Shown: positions 8,635 through 17,957, counted from the stretch's first letter. The stretch: 64,000 nucleotides of DNA from UBA6623 sp965238125 (GCA_965238125.1 OZ250179.1:3658001-3722000); one strand, 5' to 3'. The notes: a model not told the origin generated them from the letters alone. Program-made: numbers and translations.

Positions 8635-11283
8635 ATGATCGGCCAAACTATTTCCCACTACAAAATCACCGCCAAGCTGGGCGAGGGCGGGATGGGTGTG
8701 GTCTACAAAGCCGAGGACACCAAACTCGACCGCCCTGTCGCGCTGAAATTCCTCGCGCCGCATCTGCTTCGTGACGACGAGGCGCGCAAGCGTTTCGAAC
8801 GCGAGGCCAAAGCCGCTGCCCGGCTCGACCACCCGAACATCTGCACGGTCTACGAGATCGACGAGGCCGACGGGCGGACCTTCATCGTCATGGCCTTTCT
8901 GGAAGGCCGCCCGCTCAGCGAAAGAATCAAGGAAGGCCCTCTCAAGGTGCCTGAGGCCCTTTCCGTTGCCATGCAGACAGCCGAGGGCCTCGAAGCCGCC
9001 CACGAAAAAGGCATCACCCACCGCGACATCAAGCCCGACAACTTGATGCTGATGGCGGGCTCTCGAGGCCTCGTCAAGGTGATGGACTTCGGCTTGGCAC
9101 AGCTTGCCGGCGGTTCTAAATTCACCCGCGAAGGCACCACGCTCGGGACGATGACCTACATGTCGCCCGAGCAGGCGGCAGGCGCCGAGACCGACAGCCG
9201 CACCGACATCTGGTCGCTCGGCGTCGTGTTGTACGAAATGGTCGCCGGGCAGCCGCCCTTTCGAGGCGACTACGACCAGGTCGTCGTCTACTCGCTCATG
9301 AACGAAGAGCCCGAGCCGCTGACGGCGGTCCGCACGGGCGTCCCCAAGGAACTCGAGCGTATCGTCAGCAAATGCTTGGCCAAGGAGCCGGGTGAGCGTT
9401 ACCAGCGCGTCGACGAGCTGCTGGTCGACTTGAACGGCCTACAGAAAGAACAACAAGCCGAGGCAACCCGAGCCCGCCCGGCACCCGCGGCTGCGCAGCC
9501 TTCCCATCGCACCCCATGGCTCCTCGCCGGCGGGGCAGTGCTCGTCGCCCTGGCCGTAACCGCCGGGGCCTTTCTAGGCCTCTTCGAGTCCGAGAAGCCC
9601 GTGGCCGAGCAGCCGCTGGAAGCCGTGCCCCTGACCAGCTACACCGGCAGGGAAGACTACCCGACTTTCTCGCCCGACGGAGCGCGGGTCGCATTCACGT
9701 GGAACGGTGAAAGCCAAGACAACTTCGACGTCTACGTCAAGGAAATCGACTCCGAGAACCGCCAGAGGCTCACCACGGACCCGGCTGAAGACGTTTTCCC
9801 CGCTTGGTCGCCCGACGGCCGATTCATCGCCTTTCTCCGCCGCGACCCGGGCGAAGACAAATCCAAGGTATTCATCATCCCTTCCATCGGCGGTCCCGAA
9901 AGTGTCGTGGGCGAAGCGGTTAGGAGGCCCACGCTTTATGGCAACGCGATCCCGGCGTGGACTTCGGACAGCAAGCAGCTCGTCGTCGTTCACAGGAGTT
10001 CGCCGGATGAGCCCGAGGCGTTGTTTCTCCTCTCGATCGATACAGGCGAGAAACGACGCGTGACCTCGCCTACCGGCGCTTGGGGCGACGCCTCACCCGC
10101 GTTTGCGCCTGACGGCAAGACCCTGGCTTTCGTCAGAACGGCGAGCTGGTTCTCCGAAGACGCATTCCTCCAGTCGCTCAACTCCGATCTGAGTCCCGCC
10201 GGGGAACCGCGACAGTTGACCTCGATGGGAAAGCCCCTATCCGGCCTGAGCTGGAGTGGCAAGGGAGAAGCAATCGTTTTTAGTAGCGGCATTGACGCTC
10301 GGCGCCTTTGGAAAATTCCTGTTTCGGGCGGAGATGCTCAGCCGCTAGCGGCCGCGGGTCCCGGGTCGGTGAACCCCTCGATATCCGGGCCGGCCCGTCG
10401 CCTGGCGTTCGTCAGAACGACCGACGACTGGAATGTATGGGCGATCCGAGTGGGTGACGGCGGCAGCGCCGATCCCGTCAAACTGCTCGCCTCGACGCGC
10501 TTCGATGGAGCCGCATATTATTCTCCCGACGGCACGCGAATTACTTTCACTTCGGACCGTACTGGAACCAACGGGCTCTGGCTGAGCGACGCGGACGGCT
10601 CCAATCCCGCGCCTCTTTTCTTACACCCGGAAGGCGCGTTTTCCGGTTCGGGGCGGTTTTCCCCCGACGGCCGGCACATCGCGTTTGACTCCTACGCCGA
10701 TGACAATGGAGACATCTTCGTCATCAGCGCCTCGGGAGGCGAACCGTTCCGCCTGACCACTCACCCGACCGATGACCAGGTACCCAGTTGGTCAGGCGAC
10801 AGAAAGTGGGTCTACTTCGGCTCGGCAAGGACCGGACGGTTTGAGATCTGGAAGGCACCGGCCGGTGGAGGAGAGCTGGTGCAAGTCACAACTAACGGGG
10901 GCCGCTTCGCGTTGGAAGATCCCGCCGGTGAGTTCGTCTACTACGTCAAGGCGTTGGACGACCGCGAGGCCGCCCTGTGGAAGATGCCGGCGGGCGGCGG
11001 CGAGGAGTCCAAGGTCTTGGATTCGGTTTTTGGTCGGAACTTCGCGCTCGCACTGGGAGGGATTTACTTCATGCAGGCGCCCGATGAGCACGAGCCCGAC
11101 GGGGCCTACTCGATTCGGTTCGTGAATCTTGCGGACGGCCGCGTCGAAATCATTGCTCGCCTCCCGAGTAATACCGTCCAGTCGACACAAGGGCTCGACG
11201 TGTCACCCGATGGCCAATCGATCCTCTACTCGCAGGTCGACGACATTTCGAGCGACCTGATGCTGATCGAGGGCTTTGAGTAG
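8635..11283 (+). CDS. Transmembrane Ser/Thr protein kinase with TolB-like propeller sensor
   Basis: 882 residues. An N-terminal PknB-type kinase domain (about 8-270) has the glycine-rich loop LGEGGMGVVYKAED (15-28), catalytic Lys38 (VALKF), HRD at 129-131 (THRDIKPDN), DFG at 151-153 and the activation segment GTMTYMSPEQA. An Ala/Pro linker leads to one membrane helix (about 295-318), then an extracytoplasmic TolB/PD40 propeller with repeated YPTFSPDGARVAF-like strands. All catalytic residues are present, so it should be active. This architecture is abundant in Acidobacteriota. Remnants of related kinases lie at 11880-11911, 39640-39697 and 46574-46766. Confidence 0.92.
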   Translation: MIGQTISHYKITAKLGEGGMGVVYKAEDTKLDRPVALKFLAPHLLRDDEARKRFEREAKAAARLDHPNICTVYEIDEADGRTFIVMAFLEGRPLSERIKEGPLKVPEALSVAMQTAEGLEAAHEKGITHRDIKPDNLMLMAGSRGLVKVMDFGLAQLAGGSKFTREGTTLGTMTYMSPEQAAGAETDSRTDIWSLGVVLYEMVAGQPPFRGDYDQVVVYSLMNEEPEPLTAVRTGVPKELERIVSKCLAKEPGERYQRVDELLVDLNGLQKEQQAEATRARPAPAAAQPSHRTPWLLAGGAVLVALAVTAGAFLGLFESEKPVAEQPLEAVPLTSYTGREDYPTFSPDGARVAFTWNGESQDNFDVYVKEIDSENRQRLTTDPAEDVFPAWSPDGRFIAFLRRDPGEDKSKVFIIPSIGGPESVVGEAVRRPTLYGNAIPAWTSDSKQLVVVHRSSPDEPEALFLLSIDTGEKRRVTSPTGAWGDASPAFAPDGKTLAFVRTASWFSEDAFLQSLNSDLSPAGEPRQLTSMGKPLSGLSWSGKGEAIVFSSGIDARRLWKIPVSGGDAQPLAAAGPGSVNPSISGPARRLAFVRTTDDWNVWAIRVGDGGSADPVKLLASTRFDGAAYYSPDGTRITFTSDRTGTNGLWLSDADGSNPAPLFLHPEGAFSGSGRFSPDGRHIAFDSYADDNGDIFVISASGGEPFRLTTHPTDDQVPSWSGDRKWVYFGSARTGRFEIWKAPAGGGELVQVTTNGGRFALEDPAGEFVYYVKALDDREAALWKMPAGGGEESKVLDSVFGRNFALALGGIYFMQAPDEHEPDGAYSIRFVNLADGRVEIIARLPSNTVQSTQGLDVSPDGQSILYSQVDDISSDLMLIEGFE

Positions 11284-11395
11284 GCTTACCCGAACACCTT
11301 TCACTTAAGTAGCCGTACGAAAGAGGGAAAATCAATGCGGCGACGTGGTGGCGCGCCGCGACGGGACGCTCGCGCCGTCCCCTTGAGTAGCGTGG

Positions 11396-11696
11396 CTCCT
11401 CGGCCCCGGCAGGGGCCCTGGAATTTAGCCCACGGCTTCAGCCGTGGGAAAGAGGACATCAAGCGGAAAGCCCCAGCGGGGCGCGGGAACATGGCCCACA
11501 CCTTCGCCCACATCTTCGTTCACGTCGTGTTCTTGACGAAACAACGACGACCCGTTCTCCAGTCAGCGAATCTTGCCGCCGTGCGGCGCTATCGCAAATC
11601 AGGAGGAACACCACCGCCGAGTTTCCTTCGAGGATGAGATGGTCCCACGGCTGAAGCCGTGGGCTAAATTCCGGGGCCCCTGCCGGGGCCGAGGAG
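11396..11696 (+). mobile_element. Non-autonomous element C1 with internally deleted Y1/REP-type transposase
   Basis: The ends (11396-11449 and 11642-11696) are inverted copies of a sequence containing CCCACGGCTTCAGCCGTGGG plus a GGCCCCGGCAGGGGCC palindrome. Between them an ATG at 11491 starts AHTFAHIFVHVVFLTKQRRP, the start of IS200/REP-associated Y1 transposases. After about 35 codons, and in another frame, come IANQEEHHRRVSFEDEM codons typical of the C-terminal end. The catalytic HUH and Tyr regions between are gone. A second copy with the same deletion lies at 57200-57648. Confidence 0.7.
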
Positions 11697-11879
11697 AATG
11701 TGTCCGTCCTCGAGTCAACGCTGCTCAGGGGGAGGGCTCGAGCGGCCCGTAGGGGCGCGCCCGCCGCCGGATGGATTCCCTTTCCTTGGTGAGGATCCCT
11801 AAACGACGAGCGTCGGGGCTAGTTAGTTAGCTAGCTAGCTTAGTTCAGCTAGGGCACATCTCACAATTTCGAAACCGAT
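11697..11879. other. Intergenic stretch with clustered CTAG sites
   Basis: No gene. The notable part is 11818-11851, where four CTAG tetranucleotides occur within 34 bases in an AT-rich TTAG/TAGC run. CTAG is the insertion site of both IS1182 copies and borders element B in this window. Confidence 0.5.
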
Positions 11880-11911
11880 TGCCCTCATGCTGATCGAGGG
11901 GTTTCAGTAGG
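11880..11911 (+). pseudogene. 3'-end scar of a kinase-like gene
   Basis: The codons for LMLIEGFQ and a TAG stop, plus about five bases beyond, closely match the end of the kinase gene at 11260-11287 (LMLIEGFE, TAG, GGCTT). Only about 30 bases remain. Either a decayed tandem kinase copy or a short recombination product. Confidence 0.5.
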
Positions 11912-11924
11912 CTTGCGGAAACCC

Positions 11925-12422
11925 CTACTGCGTGTCGGCGCTGGGACCGTAAATACTGGGGACCTTCCCCCCCATCGCGCGCAGATACGAGCTGAGCTGA
12001 CCGCGGTGGTGGACCGAGTGCTTGACGCACATCGCGATCATGCCGACCGCCGGCGCCTGCATCATGCCGAACAGGTCGATGATGCCTACGAGCTGCTCGC
12101 CCGACATGCCGCGCACGCGATCGAGCGCCGCCGGAACTTTGTCCTTGTAGCGCGCGACGGCGTCGGCCGGCGTCATGACTCCGCAAGTGTCGGAGTCGTC
12201 GGGCGGGGGCGTGAACTCGCCGTTCGCAATACAGTTAAACATCCACTCGTCCTCGAGCGTGATGTGGCGCACGAGCCCCAGGCCGGTCTTGGATTTCGCG
12301 TCGGGCTGATAGTCGAGGTGATCGTCCGGAACCGCTTCGATGACGCTCACGGTCGTCCGCATCTCGTTCTCGAAGTCGGCGATGAGAAAATCAGCGACAG
12401 TTTTGGCTTCCTGGGGACTCAT
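11925..12422 (-). CDS. DinB family protein
   Basis: 165 residues of the DinB/YfiT four-helix bundle. The usual metal ligands are visible: a histidine in GLVRHITLEDEWMF (about residue 52) and the HSVHHRGQ motif near residue 135. AGGAAAAC precedes the ATG by a few bases. Members are often thiol-dependent or damage-related enzymes; the substrate here is unknown. It is transcribed divergently from hicAB. Confidence 0.85.
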   Translation of the reverse strand: MSPQEAKTVADFLIADFENEMRTTVSVIEAVPDDHLDYQPDAKSKTGLGLVRHITLEDEWMFNCIANGEFTPPPDDSDTCGVMTPADAVARYKDKVPAALDRVRGMSGEQLVGIIDLFGMMQAPAVGMIAMCVKHSVHHRGQLSSYLRAMGGKVPSIYGPSADTQ

Positions 12423-12511
12423 GATGTTTTCCTCTCGTTGTTTCGGTTCGCCGCGCGGGAGTCGCGCGAGGTGAACATTATAGCGCGGACCGCTCTACAC
12501 GCCCCGGCTTC

Positions 12512-12540
12512 TTGACATTCGCACATATCTGTGCGATACA
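12512..12540 (+). promoter_or_regulatory. hicAB promoter with embedded operator palindrome
   Basis: TTGACA (12512-12517), a 17-base spacer and GATACA (12535-12540) form a near-consensus sigma-70 promoter. Lying between and overlapping the boxes is a perfect inverted repeat TCGCACA-TATC-TGTGCGA (12519-12536). A HicB-type antitoxin with a DNA-binding domain would be expected to bind here and autorepress. Transcription would start close to the GTG of hicA at 12547, giving almost no leader. Confidence 0.7.
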
Positions 12541-12546
12541 AAGGGC

Positions 12547-12760
12547 GTGACCGGCTCTGAGTTTCTCGGAAAGGGTCAGAAAGCTCGGAGCAAGCCGCAA
12601 CATCTCGGTTCGATTCGTCGCAAGTCATGGCCAAGGCAGCCACGGAACTCGGTATTACGGCTCCCGGTTCACGACCCTGAAGGATCGGACCAAGGAATTG
12701 GGCTCGGGCCTCGTCCGCGCGATATGCAAGCAACTCGGCATCGACAGGAATCGGTTGTAA
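12547..12760 (+). pseudogene. hicA: hicA mRNA-interferase toxin, frameshifted
   Basis: The GTG at 12547 begins TGSEFLGK in one frame. From about 12575 the +1 frame reads VRKLGASRN..VRF..SHGQGSHG, then YYGSRFTTLKDRTKELGSG and AICKQLGIDRNRL to a TAA at 12758. This is a HicA double-stranded-RNA-binding-like fold with the catalytic histidine in GSHG. Removing one G from the run at 12573-12575 restores a 70-residue protein. So the toxin carries a one-base insertion (or a sequencing error) while the antitoxin stays intact. The stop is 19 bases before hicB. Confidence 0.8.
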
Positions 12761-12779
12761 GCCGCGGGTATGATTGAAA

Positions 12780-13208
12780 ATGGAACTCCGCTACCCGGCC
12801 GTCGTGAAACGCGGGAAGAACGAGCCCTTTTATTTGGTTCGGTTCCCTGACCTGCCCGAGGCCCTGACCGATGGACGCAACCTAAACGAGGCCTTGGACG
12901 AAGCTGTCGATTGTTTGGCTGAAGCGTTGGCCAGCCGCCTGGTCCGAGGAGACGAGATTCCCGAGCCGACGGCCTCGACACGAATCAAACGTAGAATCCC
13001 CGTCCCGCTCGACTTGGCTCCCAAAGTGGCCTTGTATATCGAGATGAAAAAACAGGGCGTGTCGAAATCGGCGTTGGCGCGGCGATTGGGCTGCCGGGAA
13101 ACCGTCGTCCGCCGGCTGCTCGATCCGAAACACCACTCGAAGGCCGACCGCCTCGAGGCCGCGCTGAAAGCCTTGGGCGTCGAAGTCGTGGTTTCGGTCG
13201 CGGCTTGA
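12780..13208 (+). CDS. hicB: HicB family antitoxin
   Basis: 142 residues from ATG 12780 (a TTG at 12774 adds two). The N-terminal half is the HicB partial RNase-H-like fold (ELRYPAVV, YLVRFPDLPEALTDG, EALDEAVDCLAEAL). The C-terminal half is a helix-turn-helix (KSALARRLGCRETVVRRLLD) that would bind the palindrome at 12519-12536. It neutralises HicA. With hicA frameshifted, it may now be an orphan antitoxin retained for protection. Confidence 0.9.
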   Translation: MELRYPAVVKRGKNEPFYLVRFPDLPEALTDGRNLNEALDEAVDCLAEALASRLVRGDEIPEPTASTRIKRRIPVPLDLAPKVALYIEMKKQGVSKSALARRLGCRETVVRRLLDPKHHSKADRLEAALKALGVEVVVSVAA

Positions 13209-13279
13209 CTCGCGCTCCGCCCTATCGAAACAATGCGAAAAACATCTTGACATATCGGAAGAGAAGGAGATAGAAAATC

Positions 13280-13651
13280 GTGGTTGCCGCGAGCGAATTG
13301 ATTGATTCCGAGAATGAGGGCCTCTATTTGCGGGACCTCGTGTCGGGCGACGTGGTTGAAATTTTCACCCAGAACCGCGTTTATCGCATGATCTACGAGG
13401 GCGACGGGGAGGCGATGATATCGGGCCATCCCGAATTTTGTCCCGAGCCGGTGCCGGTGAAGATTCTCGGCTCGACATGGGGCGGATCGATGATCAAGAC
13501 CGACTTCATAGGTTGCGGGATGCATCTGGAATTTCGCCCCGCGGGAACGCGCCGCGTTACCACCTCGCGCATTCTCGAGATTCGCGCTCCCGGGGTGCAG
13601 TGGCGCGACCAAGAGTCCGATTCCGAGGGCCCGCAAGCGACGGTCCAATAG
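13280..13651 (+). CDS. Conserved-looking hypothetical protein
   Basis: 123 residues from GTG 13280 with a good Shine-Dalgarno (GAGAAGGAG, 13261-13269). A TTGACA at 13247 could be part of its promoter. No signal peptide or membrane segment. The sequence is compact and mixed (LYLRDLVSGDVVEIFTQNRV, GCGMHLEFRP), suggesting a small beta-rich cytoplasmic protein. I do not recognise a family. Confidence 0.6.
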   Translation: MVAASELIDSENEGLYLRDLVSGDVVEIFTQNRVYRMIYEGDGEAMISGHPEFCPEPVPVKILGSTWGGSMIKTDFIGCGMHLEFRPAGTRRVTTSRILEIRAPGVQWRDQESDSEGPQATVQ

Positions 13652-13723
13652 GCGCCCGCCGCTCGGTGGACCGCACCCGGCGGAATACGCAATCCACAAA
13701 CCCCGTGGGTTAGGAAAACGATC

Positions 13724-15094
13724 ATGCTGCTCCATCAACGCTTTGTCCCCGGCCTGGCCATCAATTCCTACCTGGTTGGCGACGAGAGAACCAAACAGGC
13801 TGCTGTGATCGATCCCACTCGCGACGTCGATGAGTTCATTGACTATGCCCGCGACAATGGGCTGCACATCCGCCACATTCTCGAAACTCACGTTCACGCC
13901 GACTTCGTGAGCGGCTCGCTGGAGCTGAAAACGCGACTCGACGGCGAGCCGATGATTCATGTCTCCGGCCTCGGCGGGGAGGAGTGGACCCCGCCCTACG
14001 CCGACCACGTTGCCAAAGACGGCGACGCCATCCATCTCGGCAAGGTGCGGCTCGAAGCCGTCTACACGCCCGGCCACACCCCCGAGCACGTTTCCTGGTC
14101 GCTCTACGACGAACTGCGCAGCAACGACACGCCTTGGCTGGTCTTCACCGGGGACTTTCTCTTCGTCGGCGATGTCGGCCGACCCGATTTGTTCGGCGAC
14201 GAGGCGCGCAAGCAACTGGCGCATGAACTGCACAAGAGCGTCTTCGAACGCCTGCCGAGCATGCCCGACATCACCGAGATTTTTCCGGCCCACGGCGCCG
14301 GGTCGCTGTGCGGCAAGGCGATCGGCTCGCGCGGGTCTTCAACGATCGGCTATGAGCGCCGCTTCAATCCCGCCTTGGTCGAAAAGCCCGAGGAACGCTG
14401 GGTCTCCGACCTGCTGAACAATATGCCCCTGGCGCCGCCCTATTTCCGGCGCATGAAGGAAGTCAACCGCACCGGGCCCGATCTGCTTGGCCCCGAGCTT
14501 CCCGGCCAACGCCGCTGGAGCGCCAAGCAGGTCTACGAACGCATGTGCGAGCACTGCCTGATCGTCGACGTGCGCTCGAAAGAAGGCTTCGCCGCCGCGC
14601 ACTTGCCCACAGCCATCAACATCCCGTTAGGACCGAATCTCCCCACCTGGGCCGGATGGGTCCTGCCCTACGACCACCCGACCTTGATCGTCCTCGATGA
14701 CCCGGCCGACATGCCCGAGGTCACCACGCACTTGCTGCGCGTCGGCTTCGACGGCGTCAAGGGATACCTCGAGGGCGGCATGGATGCTTGGGAAGTCGCC
14801 GGATACGACATCGGCTCGCTCGAAACACTGTCGGTTCACGCCTTGAAACGCAAGATCGACGCCGACGAGAACATGACCGTCCTCGACGTGCGCACCGAGG
14901 GCGAATGGAACGGCGGGCACATCGACGGAGCGGTGCACATCCACGGCGGCAAGCTGCAGGAGAACTTCGCCGAGGTGCCGCGCGACAAGCCGGTCGTGGT
15001 GATCTGCGGCTCCGGGTACCGCGCTTCGATCGCCTCGTCTTTCCTGAAACGCGAAGGGTATGAAGACGTCTCCAAACGGTCATCGGCGGCATGA
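13724..15094 (+). CDS. MBL-fold hydrolase with two rhodanese domains (persulfide dioxygenase-like)
   Basis: 456 residues. The N-terminal metallo-beta-lactamase domain (1-240) has the ETHVHADFVSGS metal motif, YTPGHTPEHVSW and FTGDFLFVGDVGRPD, as in ETHE1/BlhA-type persulfide dioxygenases. A first rhodanese-like domain (about 270-365) has Asp in place of the catalytic Cys (VLDDPAD). The second (about 380-456) keeps Cys in VICGSGYRAS. The last residues look altered: after EGYEDVS the native continuation (IGGMSGWRAAGLPAVSG, stop at 15133) is in another frame, so a small indel near 15070 replaced about 20 residues by SKRSSAA. Likely sulfide/persulfide detoxification. Confidence 0.85.
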   Translation: MLLHQRFVPGLAINSYLVGDERTKQAAVIDPTRDVDEFIDYARDNGLHIRHILETHVHADFVSGSLELKTRLDGEPMIHVSGLGGEEWTPPYADHVAKDGDAIHLGKVRLEAVYTPGHTPEHVSWSLYDELRSNDTPWLVFTGDFLFVGDVGRPDLFGDEARKQLAHELHKSVFERLPSMPDITEIFPAHGAGSLCGKAIGSRGSSTIGYERRFNPALVEKPEERWVSDLLNNMPLAPPYFRRMKEVNRTGPDLLGPELPGQRRWSAKQVYERMCEHCLIVDVRSKEGFAAAHLPTAINIPLGPNLPTWAGWVLPYDHPTLIVLDDPADMPEVTTHLLRVGFDGVKGYLEGGMDAWEVAGYDIGSLETLSVHALKRKIDADENMTVLDVRTEGEWNGGHIDGAVHIHGGKLQENFAEVPRDKPVVVICGSGYRASIASSFLKREGYEDVSKRSSAA

Positions 15095-15204
15095 GCGGAT
15101 GGCGTGCCGCCGGGTTGCCCGCCGTCAGCGGCTGACGGCCTGTCAACTGCCTTGAAACGGCGATCGATGGCCAAGCAGGTTAAATTCGCGACCGGCTCCT
15201 GTCG

Positions 15205-16220
15205 ATGGATCAAGAGATGCTGAGGTCGACCGTAATATCTGCTGCTCTGTCCTCCGACTGCCAAACCGCGGCTCCGGCGTGCCCCTGCTGCGAAATGAAG
15301 TCATCCGTTCAAAGCGGGCGTAAGTCAGGATATGACATCTTCCACTGCCGGGATTGTGGGCTGGGTTACGTGTACCCGCTGCCCCAGGCGGACGAACTCA
15401 GCAGTCTCTACTCGATTGCCCCGCGGAACCTGCCGCGGCGGATGAAAACCTACGTCGAGGAAGTTGCAACTAGTCCCAACTCACCCCGACGCGAGTGGTT
15501 CGATCACGTCATTCGAGTGGCGCAAAAGTACTCGGGTCAACAGAAGCTGAGAATCCTTGAAGTTGGATCAGGATACGGCGCGTTTGTCCACTACGCAAGC
15601 AAGACTCACACCGTCACCGGGACAGAAGTATCCAAGGAAATAGCGGCAGCCGGCAACGGCATGATCTCGAACGTACAGGATTGTGGGTTCTATGAACGCC
15701 TACCCGATAGCTCGTTCGAACTCATCTACATGGAACATGTACTGGAACATGTACCTACCCGGTTGAACTGCTCAACAATCTCGTCAGCCTTCTCAGTTCG
15801 CAAGGTGTCCTGGTCATCTGCGTGCCCAATCACGGATGTTTGCTGTCTCGTACGCTACGCCTCAAATGGGGATGGACGTGCCCGCCCTTACATCTTTACT
15901 ACCACCAAATGGGTTCCTTGGCTCGATTGTTGCGGAAGTTTGACCTGAGTGTTTTAGAGGCTTCCGCGGGCGATTATTTCTTCAGAAGCATTTACCAGTT
16001 CTATTCCTTCGCCAGCCTTACGAACTGGGTGTCAGGGTTCGTAGGCAGGCACACGGGAATCGAGGTCCGGCCCAGAGCGCACTCGTATCGGTACCCAAAA
16101 ACGATCGGGGAGTTCGCCAATCTTGCGCCCTATTTTTTGTTTTACCCAGTCATACAGTTGGCCAACTACTTTTGGGGAGGGAGCGAACTGGTTATCGTAG
16201 CGGGCAAAAACAACAATTAA
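15205..16220 (+). pseudogene. SAM-dependent methyltransferase with N-terminal zinc ribbon, frameshifted
   Basis: The N-terminal part (from ATG 15205) has CPCC and CRDC pairs separated by about 20 residues, typical of zinc-ribbon methyltransferases, then motif I (ILEVGSGYGAFVHYA) and YMEHVLEHVP. After about 15757 the sense continues in another frame (PVELLNNLVSLLSSQG, CVPNHGCLLSRTL, then GDYFFRSIYQFYSFASL to TAA 16220). One base is missing near 15757. Reconstructed length about 338 residues. Such enzymes often modify sugars in surface-glycan loci, which fits the glycosyltransferase downstream. Confidence 0.75.
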
Positions 16221-16480
16221 GGTTCAACTGAGCTGTACAAGGCCCCATTGCTGCCTGTTTCATCATCACCAAGTCATGAAGTTCAGCCCGGGGGCAGCGA
16301 TTTCCAACCAAAATTCCTTCTCTCGGCCCCGCAAAACTTCCCCTGCCGCTGGGTGATCCGCTCTCCGGGTAGAGTAGGCTAGACTCGTAACATCGATTAC
16401 CAACCAGCTCTTCCTGGGACCCGGGCGGTTCTGTGGGGTGCCGGAGCCGCTTGACAGCAACGGATCGAACCGTTCGAACC
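16221..16480. other. Intergenic, no gene seen
   Basis: No coding sequence is recognisable between the methyltransferase remnant and the glycosyltransferase. Composition is ordinary and no obvious promoter pair was found. Confidence 0.4.
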
Positions 16481-16864
16481 ATGCCGGTCCAACCCCCCAA
16501 GCCGAACAGCCTCGCGGACCGATTTTTGCTTGCGCTCGCTCGCCGCGGCAGCCGCTCGCGGGACGTGATGCTCCTCGCGACCGGCGTTCGCAAACTGCTG
16601 TCGCCCGATCGAGACGTCGCCTCGAAGTATTTTGCCGCCGTAAGGCCCTCTCTGGGCAGGGACCGCACGCTGAATTTTCGGACGGATCTTCCCGCGCGGA
16701 GCTACCGCGACACGCTGGTCGAGAAGGAAAAAAAAGCCTATTTCCGTTCCCTGGTCAAGCTGATGCAATACTCCTTCCCGGAATGGGAAGATTCGGTTTG
16801 CGTCGTACCCGCGACCGACGCCGAGGTTCTGCTGCCATTCGAACAGGCTGGCTACGCTCACTTA

Positions 16865-17957
16865 CTGAGTCTCGCATAATATACTGTCAATCGAGACAAA
16901 GAGAAGACTGTTTCCAGAAAGCGGTAATCAAGCGCGGTTTGCGGCGCATTCGCCGCAGCGCTTTGCGGGCGCGCTCGTCGAGTTCCCAGTAGTCCTTCGG
17001 GCAGACGTTGGGCAACTCGTGCTGCTTCCAGTACGCCCAAATGTATTCCACCGGGTTCAACTCCGGCGCATAGGGCGGCAAGTACTCCGTTGCGATGTGA
17101 TCCTCGGAGAGCTGGATGAACTCCCGCACCAGGCGGCTGCGGTGCGCCGGCAGCCGGTCCCAGACGATCAGCAGTGGGCCGTCGATGTGGCGCACCAAAG
17201 CCTTCAGGAAGTCGATGACCTCCAGCTCGCCGATCGCGCCGGGATAGAGCCGGAAGTAAAAGTTGCGCAACGTCAGCCCGGCCGACACCGACAGCTTGTC
17301 CCAGTTGAAGTTGAACTCCAACACCGGTGTCTCGCCGCGCGGCGCCCAGGTGCGGCAACGATGCGGCTTCTGACTCAATCCGCTTTCGTCGATGAAGACG
17401 ATCGTACGTTCTTCTTTGCGGGCTTTTTTTTAATGGCCGGCCAAGTCTTGCGCTGCCAGCCGCGGATGGCCTCTTCGTTGCGCTCCCGCGCTTTGCCGAC
17501 GGGCCGTTGCGGGCTCCAACCGAGCGCCCGCAGGATCTTCCAGACATGGCCCTCGTGATAGCGCACGCCGAACTCGTCTCCGATCAGACGAGCGACCCGC
17601 GGACAGCTCCACAGCGGCGTCGGGAAGCCGTGCGCCTCGGGGCCTTCCAGCAGCAACGCCTCGAGGCGTTCGAGCTGCGCGGCGTCCAACAGCGGCTTAC
17701 GGCCGGCGCGGCCGGCCTGGCGCAACCCGGCTTCGCCGTCACGCCGGTATCGTCGCAGCCACTCGCTGACGCTTTGCCGCGCGACCTTCAATCGCCTCGC
17801 TGTCTCGGACTGACTACAGCCTTGCTCGACCAACCGGATCGCTTTGAAACGGCGCTTCTCCAGGGCCTCGAAATCCCGCCGTACGCCTTTTGTATTTCCC
17901 ATACATACAAAGACGTACGTACCCCAAAAAGGTGTCACTTTATTTTGCGAGATTCAA
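16865..17957 (-). mobile_element. IS630-family element, copy 1
   Basis: 1093 bp, flanked by TA on each side (16863-16864 and 17958-17959), the expected TA duplication. Inverted ends begin CTGAGTCTCGCATAATA at the left and TTGAATCTCGCAAAATA at the right. Nearly identical copies of exactly the same length lie at 28880-29972 and 34177-35269, so transposition was recent. Confidence 0.92.
16887..17938 (-). CDS. IS630 transposase in two overlapping frames (OrfA/OrfB, -1 frameshift)
   Basis: OrfA (17938 to 17375, 187 residues) has the helix-turn-helix GCSQSETARRLKVARQSVSEW and a winged second domain. OrfB (to 16887) carries the DDE domain: first Asp in TIVFIDESGLSQ, second in LLIVWDRLPAHRS, Glu in LPPYAPELNPVEYIW. 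A tract of eight A residues on the minus strand (17424-17431 on plus) allows a -1 slip that joins OrfA to OrfB just before ARKEERTIVFIDES, giving a product of about 345 residues. Slippage on such a run is the usual IS630 strategy. Confidence 0.9.

Noticed and set aside
8635..11283. Kinase plus neighbouring repeats as a defence or phage-resistance system
   Set aside because: The kinase-propeller architecture is a common acidobacterial signalling protein, and no nuclease, ATPase or phage-related partner lies beside it.
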